A stretch of 64,000 nucleotides of DNA. Origin: Gammaproteobacteria bacterium. GTDB taxonomy: Bacteria; Pseudomonadota; Gammaproteobacteria; Steroidobacterales; Woeseiaceae. Under the pieces are notes generated by a model, which did no database searches, had not been told where the DNA came from, and was given only the letters and a program-made list of their open reading frames with translations. Location of the stretch: positions 26,742 to 90,741 of the forward strand of contig JAHZJK010000030.1 of the NCBI GenBank assembly GCA_022600955.1, read 5' to 3'. Position numbers and translations under genes: made by a program. This document shows, one piece after another, positions 8,308 through 16,967 of the stretch. The stretch's first letter is position 1. Each line of letters opens with the position of its first letter.

Positions 8308-9636
8308 TCAGGTGCGTCCTCGCCCAATTGCGTAGTACTGAAGGCCCAGCGCCTCCACTGTACCCGGATCATAAAGGTTTCTACCGTCGAAAATGACGGC
8401 GTCGCCGAGGCAGCCTTTGAGACGCTGGAAATCCGGACTTCTGAATTCCTGCCACTCGGTCATGATCACCAGGGCATCAGCACCACCGACGGCATCGTAG
8501 GCTGTATCGCAGAGTTCCAGACTGTTCTGATGAGGGTAGATTCTACGCGCCGCATTCATCGCTTCAGGGTCATAGGCACGAACTTCAGCGCCAGCGTTCC
8601 AGAGTGCCTCCATAATCGTCCGGCTTGGCGCCTCACGCATGTCGTCGGTTCCGGGTTTAAACGAGAGTCCCCACAGAGCAATCGTCTTGCTGTGCAATTT
8701 GCCGTCGTAATGCGCATTGAGCTTTTCAAACACCCTGTGTTTCTGCCGCTGATTGACCTCATCTACCGTTCTCAATAGTGCAGCATCGTAACCGGACTCA
8801 GCTGCCGAATGCGCTAGCGCGCGCACGTCTTTCGGAAAACACGAACCCCCGTAACCGACGCCCGGATAGATAAAATGATAACCGATTCGCGGATCTGACC
8901 CGATACCGATACGAACGCTCTCAACATCGGCCCCGAACGTTTCTGCAAGGTTGGCGAGTTCATTCATGAAACTGATCTTTGTTGCCAGCATGGCGTTTGC
9001 GGCATATTTCGTCAGTTCGGCTGAGCGGACATCCATACTGATAACGCGCTCATGGTTTCGATTAAATGGTTCATAGAGAGATTTGAGCAACTCTGTTGAA
9101 CGAGGATTATCTGTACCGAGAATTATTCGGTCCGGCTTCATGAAGTCGCCTATTGCCGCACCTTCTTTCAAGAATTCGGGGTTCGAGACAACGTCGAAAT
9201 CAATTGTCTCTCCACGTTTTTCGAGCTCTTCCGAAATTCTCGCTGCGACCTTGTCGGCCGTTCCAACTGGCACTGTTGATTTGTCGACGACGACCCGGTA
9301 TTCATGCATATGTTCGCCAATGGCTTTTGCCACAGCAAGGACATGCTTGATATCCGCAGAACCATCTTCGTCTGGCGGGGTTCCTACCGCTATGAATTGA
9401 AACAGGCCATGCCCAACGGCCTTTTTGACATCAGACGTAAACTCGAGTCGACCGGATTCCCGGTTGCGCTCGATATAGGCGTTTAAGCCCGGCTCATAGA
9501 TTGGTATGTCGCCATCATGCAGACGTTTGACCTTGTCCGCATCGATGTCATAGCAAACGACATGGTTGCCCATCTCCGCCATGCAGGCGCCCGTGACAAG
9601 GCCGACATAGCCCGAGCCAAAAATGGTGAGTCGCAT
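8308..9636 (-). CDS. ugd: UDP-glucose 6-dehydrogenase
   Basis: Cytoplasmic NAD-dependent enzyme oxidising UDP-glucose to UDP-glucuronate. 442 aa. Seen: N-terminal dinucleotide loop GSGYVG at 7-12, the substrate-binding [11 protein letters not shown] region, catalytic Cys266 in [10 protein letters not shown], and the C-terminal UDP-binding domain with [15 protein letters not shown]. It would provide UDP-GlcA, and through the 4-epimerase at 51150-52157 also UDP-GalA. Directly precedes the phosphomannomutase gene with no spacer. About 90 bases separate it from the WbpM-like gene upstream, which may allow its own promoter. Distinct from the TviB-like enzyme further right, which acts on UDP-GlcNAc. 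Confidence 0.95.
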   Translation of the reverse strand: MRLTIFGSGYVGLVTGACMAEMGNHVVCYDIDADKVKRLHDGDIPIYEPGLNAYIERNRESGRLEFTSDVKKAVGHGLFQFIAVGTPPDEDGSADIKHVLAVAKAIGEHMHEYRVVVDKSTVPVGTADKVAARISEELEKRGETIDFDVVSNPEFLKEGAAIGDFMKPDRIILGTDNPRSTELLKSLYEPFNRNHERVISMDVRSAELTKYAANAMLATKISFMNELANLAETFGADVESVRIGIGSDPRIGYHFIYPGVGYGGSCFPKDVRALAHSAAESGYDAALLRTVDEVNQRQKHRVFEKLNAHYDGKLHSKTIALWGLSFKPGTDDMREAPSRTIMEALWNAGAEVRAYDPEAMNAARRIYPHQNSLELCDTAYDAVGGADALVIMTEWQEFRSPDFQRLKGCLGDAVIFDGRNLYDPGTVEALGLQYYAIGRGRT

Positions 9637-9729
9637 TTACTGGTATGCCTTGAAAGACTGATCAAAGCGCGATTATACAGATCGTGTTGAATCCCATTGT
9701 GGCGAATTCATTGGCAAATTCGCCCTGGA

Positions 9730-11619
9730 TCAGGTGTCTCTGGATGGAAACTCGACCACAGTCTGCTTTTGACCCTGACTGGCCGTTCCGGTTTTTTCTG
9801 CCCAGATAACATCATCTATGTCCGAGCTGGGTACATACTCTTTAACAGCGCGATTCAGAATCTCACGGGTCGTGTCGTAGTCCAATCGATTTGAAGCAGT
9901 TCGCAACTCATCCAGAACCGGCTCAAGCACATTGCTTGGCAGGAAGTCTTCTTTGGCTCTCATGATACGCGGGTGATCGGTACCACTCACGTTCGAACCG
10001 ATTAACAGTTCTTCATAGAGTTTCTCGGCAGGGCGCAGACCGACGTACTGGATTTCAATATCGCCTTCAGGATTGTCCCCATCTCGCACCGTCAGACCCA
10101 TGAGGTTAATCATTCGCTTGGCCAGGTCTTCGATACGCACCGGGCGACCCATATCCAGCACAAACACATCACCGCCGTGCGCCATTGAGCCCGCCTGGAT
10201 CACAAGTTGCGACGCCTCGGGAATGGTCATGAAATACCGAATGATATCGCGGTGTGTAACCGTAACGGGTCCGCCACCACGAATTTGCTCGCGGAACAAC
10301 GGAACGACCGAACCCGACGACTCCAGCACATTGCCGAACCGCACCATGCAGAACACCGTATTTGAAGACATCGTATTGAACGCCTGCAATACGAGTTCGG
10401 CAAGGCGTTTCGTAGCACCCATGACGCTGGTTGGATTAACGGCCTTATCAGTGGAAATCAAGACGAAAGTCTCAACACTCGTTTCTGAGGCCGCAGTTGC
10501 TGCGCTCAGGGTGCCGAAGACGTTGTTCAATATCCCCTGGAACAGGTTTTGCTCCACGATCGGTACGTGTTTATAAGCTGCAGCGTGGTAAACAGTCTGT
10601 ACCGAAAAAGTATCAAGTGCATCTTTCAGACGGGCCGTGTCCAACACGGTACCCAGCAACGCGATGATTTCGCAGTCAATGTTCTTCTCTTTCGCTATTT
10701 TTCTCAACTCACGGTCAATGTCGTATAGCGCCGGCTCCGACATCTCGAAACAGATCAAGCGCTTCGGTGCAACTTTCACTATCTGCCGGCAGATCTCAGA
10801 ACCTATGGACCCTCCGGCCCCGGTAACCATGACGTTCTTGCCGGACAGAGACGACTCGAGCAGACCCTGAATCGGGGGCACTGGATTTCGCCCCAGAAGA
10901 TCCTCTACGTTTACGTCTCTAATCTCGTCAACTTGTGCTTTGCCGCTTACGATATCTTTGATCTCGGGCATCGTGCGGACCCGAACTGGATATTGCGAAA
11001 GACCTTGCAACACATGCCGTCGCCTGCGTCTTGATGCACTGGGAATCGCCAGCAACACGCTCTGCGCGCCTGTCTTCTGGATAATCTCCTCGATATTTGA
11101 AGATGGAAAAACTTTCAGACCCTGAATACGTATTCCGTGCAACCCGCTTTTTTCATCGATGAGTGCGACAGGCAGATAATCGTCTCCATTGAGCAATGCT
11201 TCAGTCAGCTGAGCGCCGCCATTACCCGCACCGAAAATGATGACACGTTCCCTGTTCCTGTTGCTACGGCTAAGAAATATCCTCGCAACAAAACGTGCGC
11301 CGATAACCAGGATAAGTGAAAACGCCCACATAACGACGCCAATGCGAATCGGGTTCTCAACAAATTGCAGTCCCATGCAGGCTGCCGCCAGAATCGAAGA
11401 CACCAACAATGTTGACTTCAAACCAACTGCGAGTAACTCCGCCCCCATGTAGCGAACGATTGACGCATACAAACCCAGAAAATGATGCACAGGAACCGCA
11501 ACGACGACGGATAATATGATGATGGCGGGAATTGCAGAATCCCGGATTACGCTATCGGACAATACCCAGACCGCGACCGATGCCGCAATCGCGTAAGAAA
11601 AAGCATCCGCGATGACCAT
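9730..11619 (-). CDS. WbpM/PglF/CapD-like membrane-bound nucleotide-sugar 4,6-dehydratase, true start upstream of this ATG
   Basis: Inner-membrane UDP-GlcNAc 4,6-dehydratase, first step toward QuiNAc, FucNAc or related sugars. 629 aa from the first ATG. Seen: membrane helices to about residue 115, first Rossmann domain with VIIFGAGNGG at about 125-134, second Rossmann domain with VTGAGGSIGSE, STDKAVNPTSVMGATKR in which Met replaces the usual catalytic Tyr ahead of Lys (as in WbpM), and RPAEKLYEELL. The reading frame stays open to 11730, and the translation upstream of the ATG (LLTWPRGAKQTA) matches the conserved cytoplasmic lead-in to the first helix of WbpM proteins. No ATG, GTG, TTG or CTG is in frame there, so the start is unresolved: ATA/ATC, or a lost base near the out-of-frame ATG at about 11693. 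Downstream of WbpV- and WbpL-like genes. Confidence 0.92.
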   Translation of the reverse strand: MVIADAFSYAIAASVAVWVLSDSVIRDSAIPAIIILSVVVAVPVHHFLGLYASIVRYMGAELLAVGLKSTLLVSSILAAACMGLQFVENPIRIGVVMWAFSLILVIGARFVARIFLSRSNRNRERVIIFGAGNGGAQLTEALLNGDDYLPVALIDEKSGLHGIRIQGLKVFPSSNIEEIIQKTGAQSVLLAIPSASRRRRRHVLQGLSQYPVRVRTMPEIKDIVSGKAQVDEIRDVNVEDLLGRNPVPPIQGLLESSLSGKNVMVTGAGGSIGSEICRQIVKVAPKRLICFEMSEPALYDIDRELRKIAKEKNIDCEIIALLGTVLDTARLKDALDTFSVQTVYHAAAYKHVPIVEQNLFQGILNNVFGTLSAATAASETSVETFVLISTDKAVNPTSVMGATKRLAELVLQAFNTMSSNTVFCMVRFGNVLESSGSVVPLFREQIRGGGPVTVTHRDIIRYFMTIPEASQLVIQAGSMAHGGDVFVLDMGRPVRIEDLAKRMINLMGLTVRDGDNPEGDIEIQYVGLRPAEKLYEELLIGSNVSGTDHPRIMRAKEDFLPSNVLEPVLDELRTASNRLDYDTTREILNRAVKEYVPSSDIDDVIWAEKTGTASQGQKQTVVEFPSRDT

Positions 11620-11854
11620 TGCGGTTTGCTTCGCGCCGCGCGGCCAGGTTAGAAGTCTATGGCGGAGTGCTTGTATGAAATTGATAGTCTCATCTCTTAT
11701 TGATGCGTATCGTATTCGCGCCGCTGTCGCTCATGGGTTACAAGCTCTACGTCGCAGTGGCCACGTACGTTGGGTAAATAATACCAGATACATCACAATA
11801 TTCAGCTCTTCGCTCTCAATATATACGGATATAACGCATCGAAGTACAAAGCGT

Positions 11855-12883
11855 TTACGAACTGGACTCCAAATCCCTGCGTCCCGCGCCAAGCCAGAAC
11901 GACAACAGAATCAGCGGCGCCCAGGCGACAACCGTTAGCCACCATCCATTTTCGGGCGCCCTGTTTGCTAGGAAAGATAGAGGAAACAGCCAGACTGAAT
12001 TGATAGCAACGACAGCCATAGTAACCCGTGCATGGCTGCCGTAGCGCCTGCTCGCCTTCTGATAAGCGTGATCTCGATGTGCAGACAGCCAGTCATAGCG
12101 TCGCACCATACGCGTGCTCAGCGTCACGGTTGCGTCCACGACAAAAATGCCCGCGAGAATGAGCCAGGACCATACTGACACCAGGCCTTCATGACTGGCG
12201 TGAAGTGCGATACCAATCAGAATAAACCCAAGAAATGCGCTACCAACATCGCCCATGAAAATTTTTGCAGGTGGCCAATTCCACATCAGAAAACCCAGCG
12301 TGGCGGCTGACAGAGCCGCGAGCAAGACTGAAGCTGCATGCGTCGTATCCGACGCCAGAACGAATCCGCCAACAGCGATACATATGGCCTCGCTTGCAGC
12401 AATCCCGTCTATGCCGTCCATAAAATTGAAAGCGTTCGTAAACCACACTGCGAAAATTACCGCCATCGCATAGCCGAAAACACCAAAGTCTGAAGTCAAC
12501 GGACCGATTTGGACGGCAGGTAGCCCGCCGATGCAAACGACCACGATGACTGCGGCAATAATCTGAACCAGGAAACGCCATTTGGCCGAGATGCTACTGC
12601 GATCGTCGACAAAACCGATCCCGGCAACCAGCGACCCACCAAGCAAGAATCCGACGGCCGCATTCTTGTCAAGGTCACGCACCAGGAGCAATGTGATAAC
12701 TGCGACAACAAAGACCAGGACAATACTCAGTCCGCCACCCCTGGGTGTCGCTACCTGGTGGGAGCTGCGGTGGTTCGGAACATCGAGCATGTTAGCCCGC
12801 AGAGCATAGGATCGCATCCAGCCAGTTACGGCCACACTGACCAGAAAGGCTATAACAACAATCAACAGGTCAAGCTTATTCAC
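11855..12883 (-). CDS. WbpL/WecA-like undecaprenyl-phosphate sugar-1-phosphate transferase
   Basis: Polytopic inner-membrane enzyme of glycosyltransferase family 4 (MraY/WecA fold) that starts O-antigen or capsule repeat units by putting an N-acetylhexosamine-1-phosphate on undecaprenyl phosphate. 342 aa, about ten membrane helices. Seen: DVPNHRSSH near residue 35, GIGFVDDR at about 88-95 (the conserved DD), NAFNFMDGIDG at about 150-160, FMGDVGSAFLGF at about 208-219, and the cytoplasmic HRDHAYQK loop, all family hallmarks. I chose the GTG at 12883, which overlaps the upstream gene by 8 bases, over a TTG nine codons earlier. Beside WbpV- and WbpM-like genes, so QuiNAc-1-phosphate or FucNAc-1-phosphate is the likely donor group (inference). 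Confidence 0.93.
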   Translation of the reverse strand: MNKLDLLIVVIAFLVSVAVTGWMRSYALRANMLDVPNHRSSHQVATPRGGGLSIVLVFVVAVITLLLVRDLDKNAAVGFLLGGSLVAGIGFVDDRSSISAKWRFLVQIIAAVIVVVCIGGLPAVQIGPLTSDFGVFGYAMAVIFAVWFTNAFNFMDGIDGIAASEAICIAVGGFVLASDTTHAASVLLAALSAATLGFLMWNWPPAKIFMGDVGSAFLGFILIGIALHASHEGLVSVWSWLILAGIFVVDATVTLSTRMVRRYDWLSAHRDHAYQKASRRYGSHARVTMAVVAINSVWLFPLSFLANRAPENGWWLTVVAWAPLILLSFWLGAGRRDLESSS

Positions 12884-13841
12884 GGCCTTGTTGCTCCGAA
12901 TACCAATCAACAGCTGCTGCTATTCCATCTGTCGGCGACGCCGGCGGCAACCAGTCCAGGACTCGCAACGTCTCGTTGATGTCAATCTGCAGTGAACCGA
13001 TTAGACGCGACGCCTCTGCCGAACGACCCAATAGCCTGGCAGCCAACAACAGTGCTTTCTCCGGAACGGGAATCAATCGGGCAGGCCGAGACATGGCGTT
13101 GGCTATGATACGAAGCAACTCAGGTGTCGAAAGATCGTGATTGTCAGACACCAGGAAGCGCTCACCGGGCGCTTTCGGATTACCGATACACTCACGAATC
13201 AGATCACTCAGGTTTGCGACGGCAACCAGACTCCGGGCATTGCGAACAGCGCCAAGCGGCAGAGGCACACCATTGTCCACCAGTGAGAGAAGCCTCGCAA
13301 AGTTTCCGCCAACGCCAGGGCCATACACGAGTGGTGGTCGAATAATTACGGTCTCGAATCCATATTTGGCGCCTAAAGACTCGACGAGTTGTTCCGCTTC
13401 ATACTTGGAGATTGCATACGGATCATTCGGCGCCAGAACATCCGTTGATCGGAATACCTGATCATCCGTCTGGTCACCATGGACTTTGACGGTACTCAGG
13501 TAGATCACCCTTTTGACACTGCGCATTCCCTCATGTCGCAACAATTGCTCTGTCCCCCACACATTGACTTTGCGAAATGCGCTCAACGGATCCTTCTCAA
13601 CATCACGCATTACGTGAACTCGCGCAGCCAAATGCACGACACATTCAACTCCATCCAGAACCTCCCCCCAGTTGACCGCGTCGCCCATGTCGCCAACCGT
13701 CCTCAACTCGTAGCTCGGGTCATCGCCTGTTTGCACTTGCGATCGAGTCGTACCGACAACAGTGTGTCCCGACGCAAGCAACAACTTGCAAAGGTCTTTG
13801 CCAACAAAACCGTTTGCACCAGTTACCAGTACCCTGCTCAT
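12876..13841 (-). CDS. WbpV-like NAD-dependent epimerase/4-ketoreductase
   Basis: Extended short-chain dehydrogenase, 321 aa. Seen: VTGANGFVG nucleotide-binding loop at 6-14, HLAARVHVM, Ser in YLSTVKVHGD, and catalytic Tyr/Lys in YAISK. In P. aeruginosa, WbpV and its relatives reduce the 4-keto sugar made by WbpM to give UDP-QuiNAc; the same WbpV-WbpL-WbpM gene order is present here, which supports that role (family knowledge plus context). The annotation as a generic UDP-glucose 4-epimerase family protein is also defensible. ATG overlaps the stop of the upstream glycosyltransferase gene (ATGA). Confidence 0.85.
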   Translation of the reverse strand: MSRVLVTGANGFVGKDLCKLLLASGHTVVGTTRSQVQTGDDPSYELRTVGDMGDAVNWGEVLDGVECVVHLAARVHVMRDVEKDPLSAFRKVNVWGTEQLLRHEGMRSVKRVIYLSTVKVHGDQTDDQVFRSTDVLAPNDPYAISKYEAEQLVESLGAKYGFETVIIRPPLVYGPGVGGNFARLLSLVDNGVPLPLGAVRNARSLVAVANLSDLIRECIGNPKAPGERFLVSDNHDLSTPELLRIIANAMSRPARLIPVPEKALLLAARLLGRSAEASRLIGSLQIDINETLRVLDWLPPASPTDGIAAAVDWYSEQQGRE

Positions 13842-14983
13842 TGCAGTATCGACCTGTACACAGACAAAGTTTCACGAATCACGATTTCAAGGGAGAATCG
13901 GTCCTTGACGAGTTGACGGCCGGCCGCGCCCATTTCGAGTCTCAACTCTGGAGATTCCAGCAATCTTCGCAACGCGCTGGCAAGCGAGGTCGCGTCTTTT
14001 GTTGGCACGAGTAAACCGTTGTGACCATCAACAACGATTTCTCGACAACCCGGTGCGTCGGTGGTGACGATCGGCCGTCCGCAAGACGCCGCTTCAATCA
14101 ACACCTTTGGCACGCCTTCTCGGTACGATGGCAAACAAACGATGTGAACTTTTCCGAAAATCTTGGGCATATCGTCATGCCGGCCCCAAAATTCAACATT
14201 GCCTTCGGTTTTCCATGTTTCGAGCTGACTTGAGCTGATTGAAACGGGATTCTCGGCATCGGCGTCCCCGACCAGGACGAATCGCGCGTCTGCCCCCTGT
14301 GTTCTCAGGCTTTCAGCCGCCGAGACAAATTCGCCGATTCCCTTATCCCAGAGAAATCTCGACGCCAGTAATACGACAGGCACGCCATCTGGCTCTGCCT
14401 TTTGCGTGTACACGTCCGGATCCACGCCGGACCCACGAATCAGTCGGACTCGCTCGCGATCTACGGTTCCGCTGCCACACAGTAGCTCAACATCATCGGG
14501 ATTCTGCAGAATTACCGTCGTGCGGCGATTGTTAAGCAAGAAGCGGAATAACAGTTTGACGACCGGCCGCATGAGTCGCGCCATCATGTTTGTCGAGATA
14601 AACAGGAAGCCAAGACCTGCCATCGCATTCACTACGGCAGGAATGCCGGCCAATCGCGCTGCAATCGAGCCGTACAAGACCGGTTTTAACGCGACATGAT
14701 GGACGACATCCGGTCGTAATTCCCGGTACAACTGAACGAGCTGCCAGATGATACGAATCTCAGTGAACGGATTCTTGCTCCGTCTGGATAAGGAAATTGG
14801 ATGCAGAGTAAGACCGGCCGCCTCAATTTCCGCGGCATGATCCTGTACGCGTGTAATCACGTGCACGGAATACCCGGCGTTCCTGGCAGCGATTGCCAGC
14901 GGCAGGCGATGTGAACAGAAATACCAGTCTTCTGTCACAAAAAAAACAATCGTCTTTCCAGTTGCCGCTTGTTGTTTCGCCAA
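13838..14983 (-). CDS. Glycosyltransferase family 4 (GT-B), WbpT/PglA-like
   Basis: Cytoplasmic glycosyltransferase of 381 aa that would add one sugar to the lipid-linked repeat unit. Seen: N-terminal acceptor domain with the lead FFVTEDWYFCSHRLPLA, common to glycosyltransferases of O-antigen clusters, then VRLIRGSGVDPDVY at about 180-193, DKGIGEFV, and the C-terminal donor-binding EGVPKVLIEAASCGRPIV with the family E-x7-E pattern. Starts at TTG (14983) with a purine-rich stretch upstream; asnB ends 12 bases before. Donor and acceptor cannot be read from the sequence. Position between the AsnB-like and WbpV-like genes matches wbpT in the P. aeruginosa O6 cluster. Confidence 0.88.
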   Translation of the reverse strand: MAKQQAATGKTIVFFVTEDWYFCSHRLPLAIAARNAGYSVHVITRVQDHAAEIEAAGLTLHPISLSRRSKNPFTEIRIIWQLVQLYRELRPDVVHHVALKPVLYGSIAARLAGIPAVVNAMAGLGFLFISTNMMARLMRPVVKLLFRFLLNNRRTTVILQNPDDVELLCGSGTVDRERVRLIRGSGVDPDVYTQKAEPDGVPVVLLASRFLWDKGIGEFVSAAESLRTQGADARFVLVGDADAENPVSISSSQLETWKTEGNVEFWGRHDDMPKIFGKVHIVCLPSYREGVPKVLIEAASCGRPIVTTDAPGCREIVVDGHNGLLVPTKDATSLASALRRLLESPELRLEMGAAGRQLVKDRFSLEIVIRETLSVYRSILQ

Positions 14984-14995
14984 TCCCTTGTCTCT

Positions 14996-16945
14996 CTATG
15001 ATTCGTTTTGATCGTCAAGCCACGCCTGGAACATCAAAACATCCCAGAGTTGATTGTGCCACCGGCGTTCGCCAGAAAGATGTTCTCGCCACATTTGCCG
15101 AATGGGCTCTGGATTGAGAAAGCCTTCCGTCCGAAGGCGCTCATGGCCTAGCAGGTTCTCCCCCCAATCCTTAAGTGGACCCCTGAGCCAACTTTCAATC
15201 GGTACACCAAAACCCATCTTCGGTCTCTCAATCAACTCGCGATCAACATGTCGATACAATACTTGCCGCAATGGCCATTTGAACTGACCGTCGCGGTTTT
15301 TGATCTCTTGTGGAATCGTGCTCGCGAACTCCACCACCCGATGGTCTAACAGTGGCACGCGCGTCTCCAGCGAGACTGCCATCGCTGCACGATCAACCTT
15401 GACGAGAATATCGTCTGGCAGATACGTCATTTGATCTATTGCCATCATGCGCTGCATCTTCCCCAAAGCCTCGAGCTTCGGTCGATTGCCGGACATCAGG
15501 GTTGGCGGTTCGTCTCCTGCCAAGACGAGCGATGCCGGATCGCGATGGTGCGACATCAGGAAATTGAGGTAAAACTCATCAAACGAAGCGCAATTCATGA
15601 TGTGCGAAAACTTATGCAGTCTGTCGCCGAGGCTGGTCGTCGACTTTCCTGGGTACATCGATGCGAACATGTCCCAACCCCTGACTGGTAGTAATCTGAG
15701 TGAACCTGCCAGCAGCGGTCTGAGTGAGCGCGGCAACTTGTTAATCAATTCCCAGGTATCGCGCGTCCGTTTGTAACGGGTGTAGCCACAGAAGAGTTCG
15801 TCGCCACCATCTCCCGATAACGAAACAGACACATGCTGACGTGCCAGCTGTGCGACGAGGAATGTCGGTATTTGCGATGAGTCGGCAAACGGTTCGCAGT
15901 ACATTTTCGGCAATTCCGGGATCACTGACAGTGCCTGCTGCGGAGAAACATACAACTCCGTATGATCAGTCTGCAGATAACTTGCGACGGACTTCGCGTG
16001 CACCGCCTCGTTGTAGCCATCCTCATTGAATCCGATCGAGAAGGTTTTTACGGGTCTGTCGGATAGCGACTGCATTAGCGCGACGACGAGCGACGAATCG
16101 ATGCCACCCGAAAGAAATGCTCCCAATGGCACATCAGCAACCATTTGCTGGCCCACAGCACTCTTTAGCAAATCTTCAAGGTGGTCGACAGCCTGTTCGG
16201 CCGTGCCCGCAAACGGATTGCCGCTGCCGTTGGCAAATACGTCTTCAGCCGACCAGTATCGCGAGATTTGCGGCTCCGGATCGATCGCGGATACCGTCAA
16301 CAGGCACCCCGGCTGCAGTTTATGTATTCCCTGGTAGATTGAATAAGGCGCCGGAACGTGATTGTGCCGAAGTAGCAAACAAAGCGCGTCGCGATCAACG
16401 CTTGCTTCGAATGCGGAATGCGCTCGCAGAGCCTTGAGCTCTGAGCCGAACAGGAAGGTATCGCCCTGCCAGCCAAAGTACGCCGGTTTTTCCCCGATAC
16501 GATCTCGAGCGAGTGTCAGGCGTTTTTCCTGCCTGTCCCAGACAGCGAAAGCGAACATGCCCACGCATTTTTCAAGAGTTTCGCGAATACCCCAAAAATC
16601 GAAACCTGCCAGCAACACTTCAGTATCTGAATGGCCTCGCCAGGCGGGATCGTATCCCTGCTGGGCGAGCGCCTCACGAAGCGGCACATAGTTGTATATC
16701 TCGCCATTAAAAGCGATGACGTAGCGACCGCTCGCAGACAGCATTGGCTGGTGTCCAGCCTGTGACAGATCAATGATGGCAAGGCGACGGTGGCCAAGAC
16801 CAATTCGATTATCGGGGTCGTGCCAATAGCCAGCATCGTCAGGTCCACGGCGTACGATTGCGTCTGCCATCGACTTCAACGCCGTTTCGCCGGTAGCTAC
16901 CTCAGCTAACCCACGACCTCCCAGAACTCCTACAAAACCACACAC
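14996..16945 (-). CDS. AsnB/WbpS-like glutamine-dependent amidotransferase
   Basis: Asparagine-synthetase family protein, 649 aa: an N-terminal class II glutaminase makes ammonia, which an ATP-dependent synthetase domain uses to form an amide. Seen: Cys2 as the glutaminase nucleophile (GTG start immediately followed by TGT), RRGPDDAGYW, AFNGEIYNY, GHSDTEVLL, then the synthetase P-loop FLSGGIDSS and SLSGDGGDELFCGY. The GTG at 16945 is chosen because it puts Cys at position 2 and has AAAGGA 9 bases upstream; longer in-frame readings would bury the nucleophile. In O-antigen clusters such proteins (WbpS) are thought to amidate hexuronic acid sugars, which fits the uronate-forming enzymes here. 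True asparagine synthesis is the alternative. Confidence 0.9.
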   Translation of the reverse strand: MCGFVGVLGGRGLAEVATGETALKSMADAIVRRGPDDAGYWHDPDNRIGLGHRRLAIIDLSQAGHQPMLSASGRYVIAFNGEIYNYVPLREALAQQGYDPAWRGHSDTEVLLAGFDFWGIRETLEKCVGMFAFAVWDRQEKRLTLARDRIGEKPAYFGWQGDTFLFGSELKALRAHSAFEASVDRDALCLLLRHNHVPAPYSIYQGIHKLQPGCLLTVSAIDPEPQISRYWSAEDVFANGSGNPFAGTAEQAVDHLEDLLKSAVGQQMVADVPLGAFLSGGIDSSLVVALMQSLSDRPVKTFSIGFNEDGYNEAVHAKSVASYLQTDHTELYVSPQQALSVIPELPKMYCEPFADSSQIPTFLVAQLARQHVSVSLSGDGGDELFCGYTRYKRTRDTWELINKLPRSLRPLLAGSLRLLPVRGWDMFASMYPGKSTTSLGDRLHKFSHIMNCASFDEFYLNFLMSHHRDPASLVLAGDEPPTLMSGNRPKLEALGKMQRMMAIDQMTYLPDDILVKVDRAAMAVSLETRVPLLDHRVVEFASTIPQEIKNRDGQFKWPLRQVLYRHVDRELIERPKMGFGVPIESWLRGPLKDWGENLLGHERLRTEGFLNPEPIRQMWREHLSGERRWHNQLWDVLMFQAWLDDQNES

Positions 16946-16954
16946 GACTTTCGG

Positions 16955-16960
16955 TCCTTT
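16955..16960 (-). promoter_or_regulatory. Ribosome binding site deciding the GTG start of the AsnB-like gene
   Basis: AAAGGA on the - strand, 9 bases before the GTG at 16945. It supports that GTG, which places the catalytic Cys at residue 2, over start codons further upstream in the same frame. Confidence 0.6.
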
Positions 16961-16967
16961 GCTTGCA

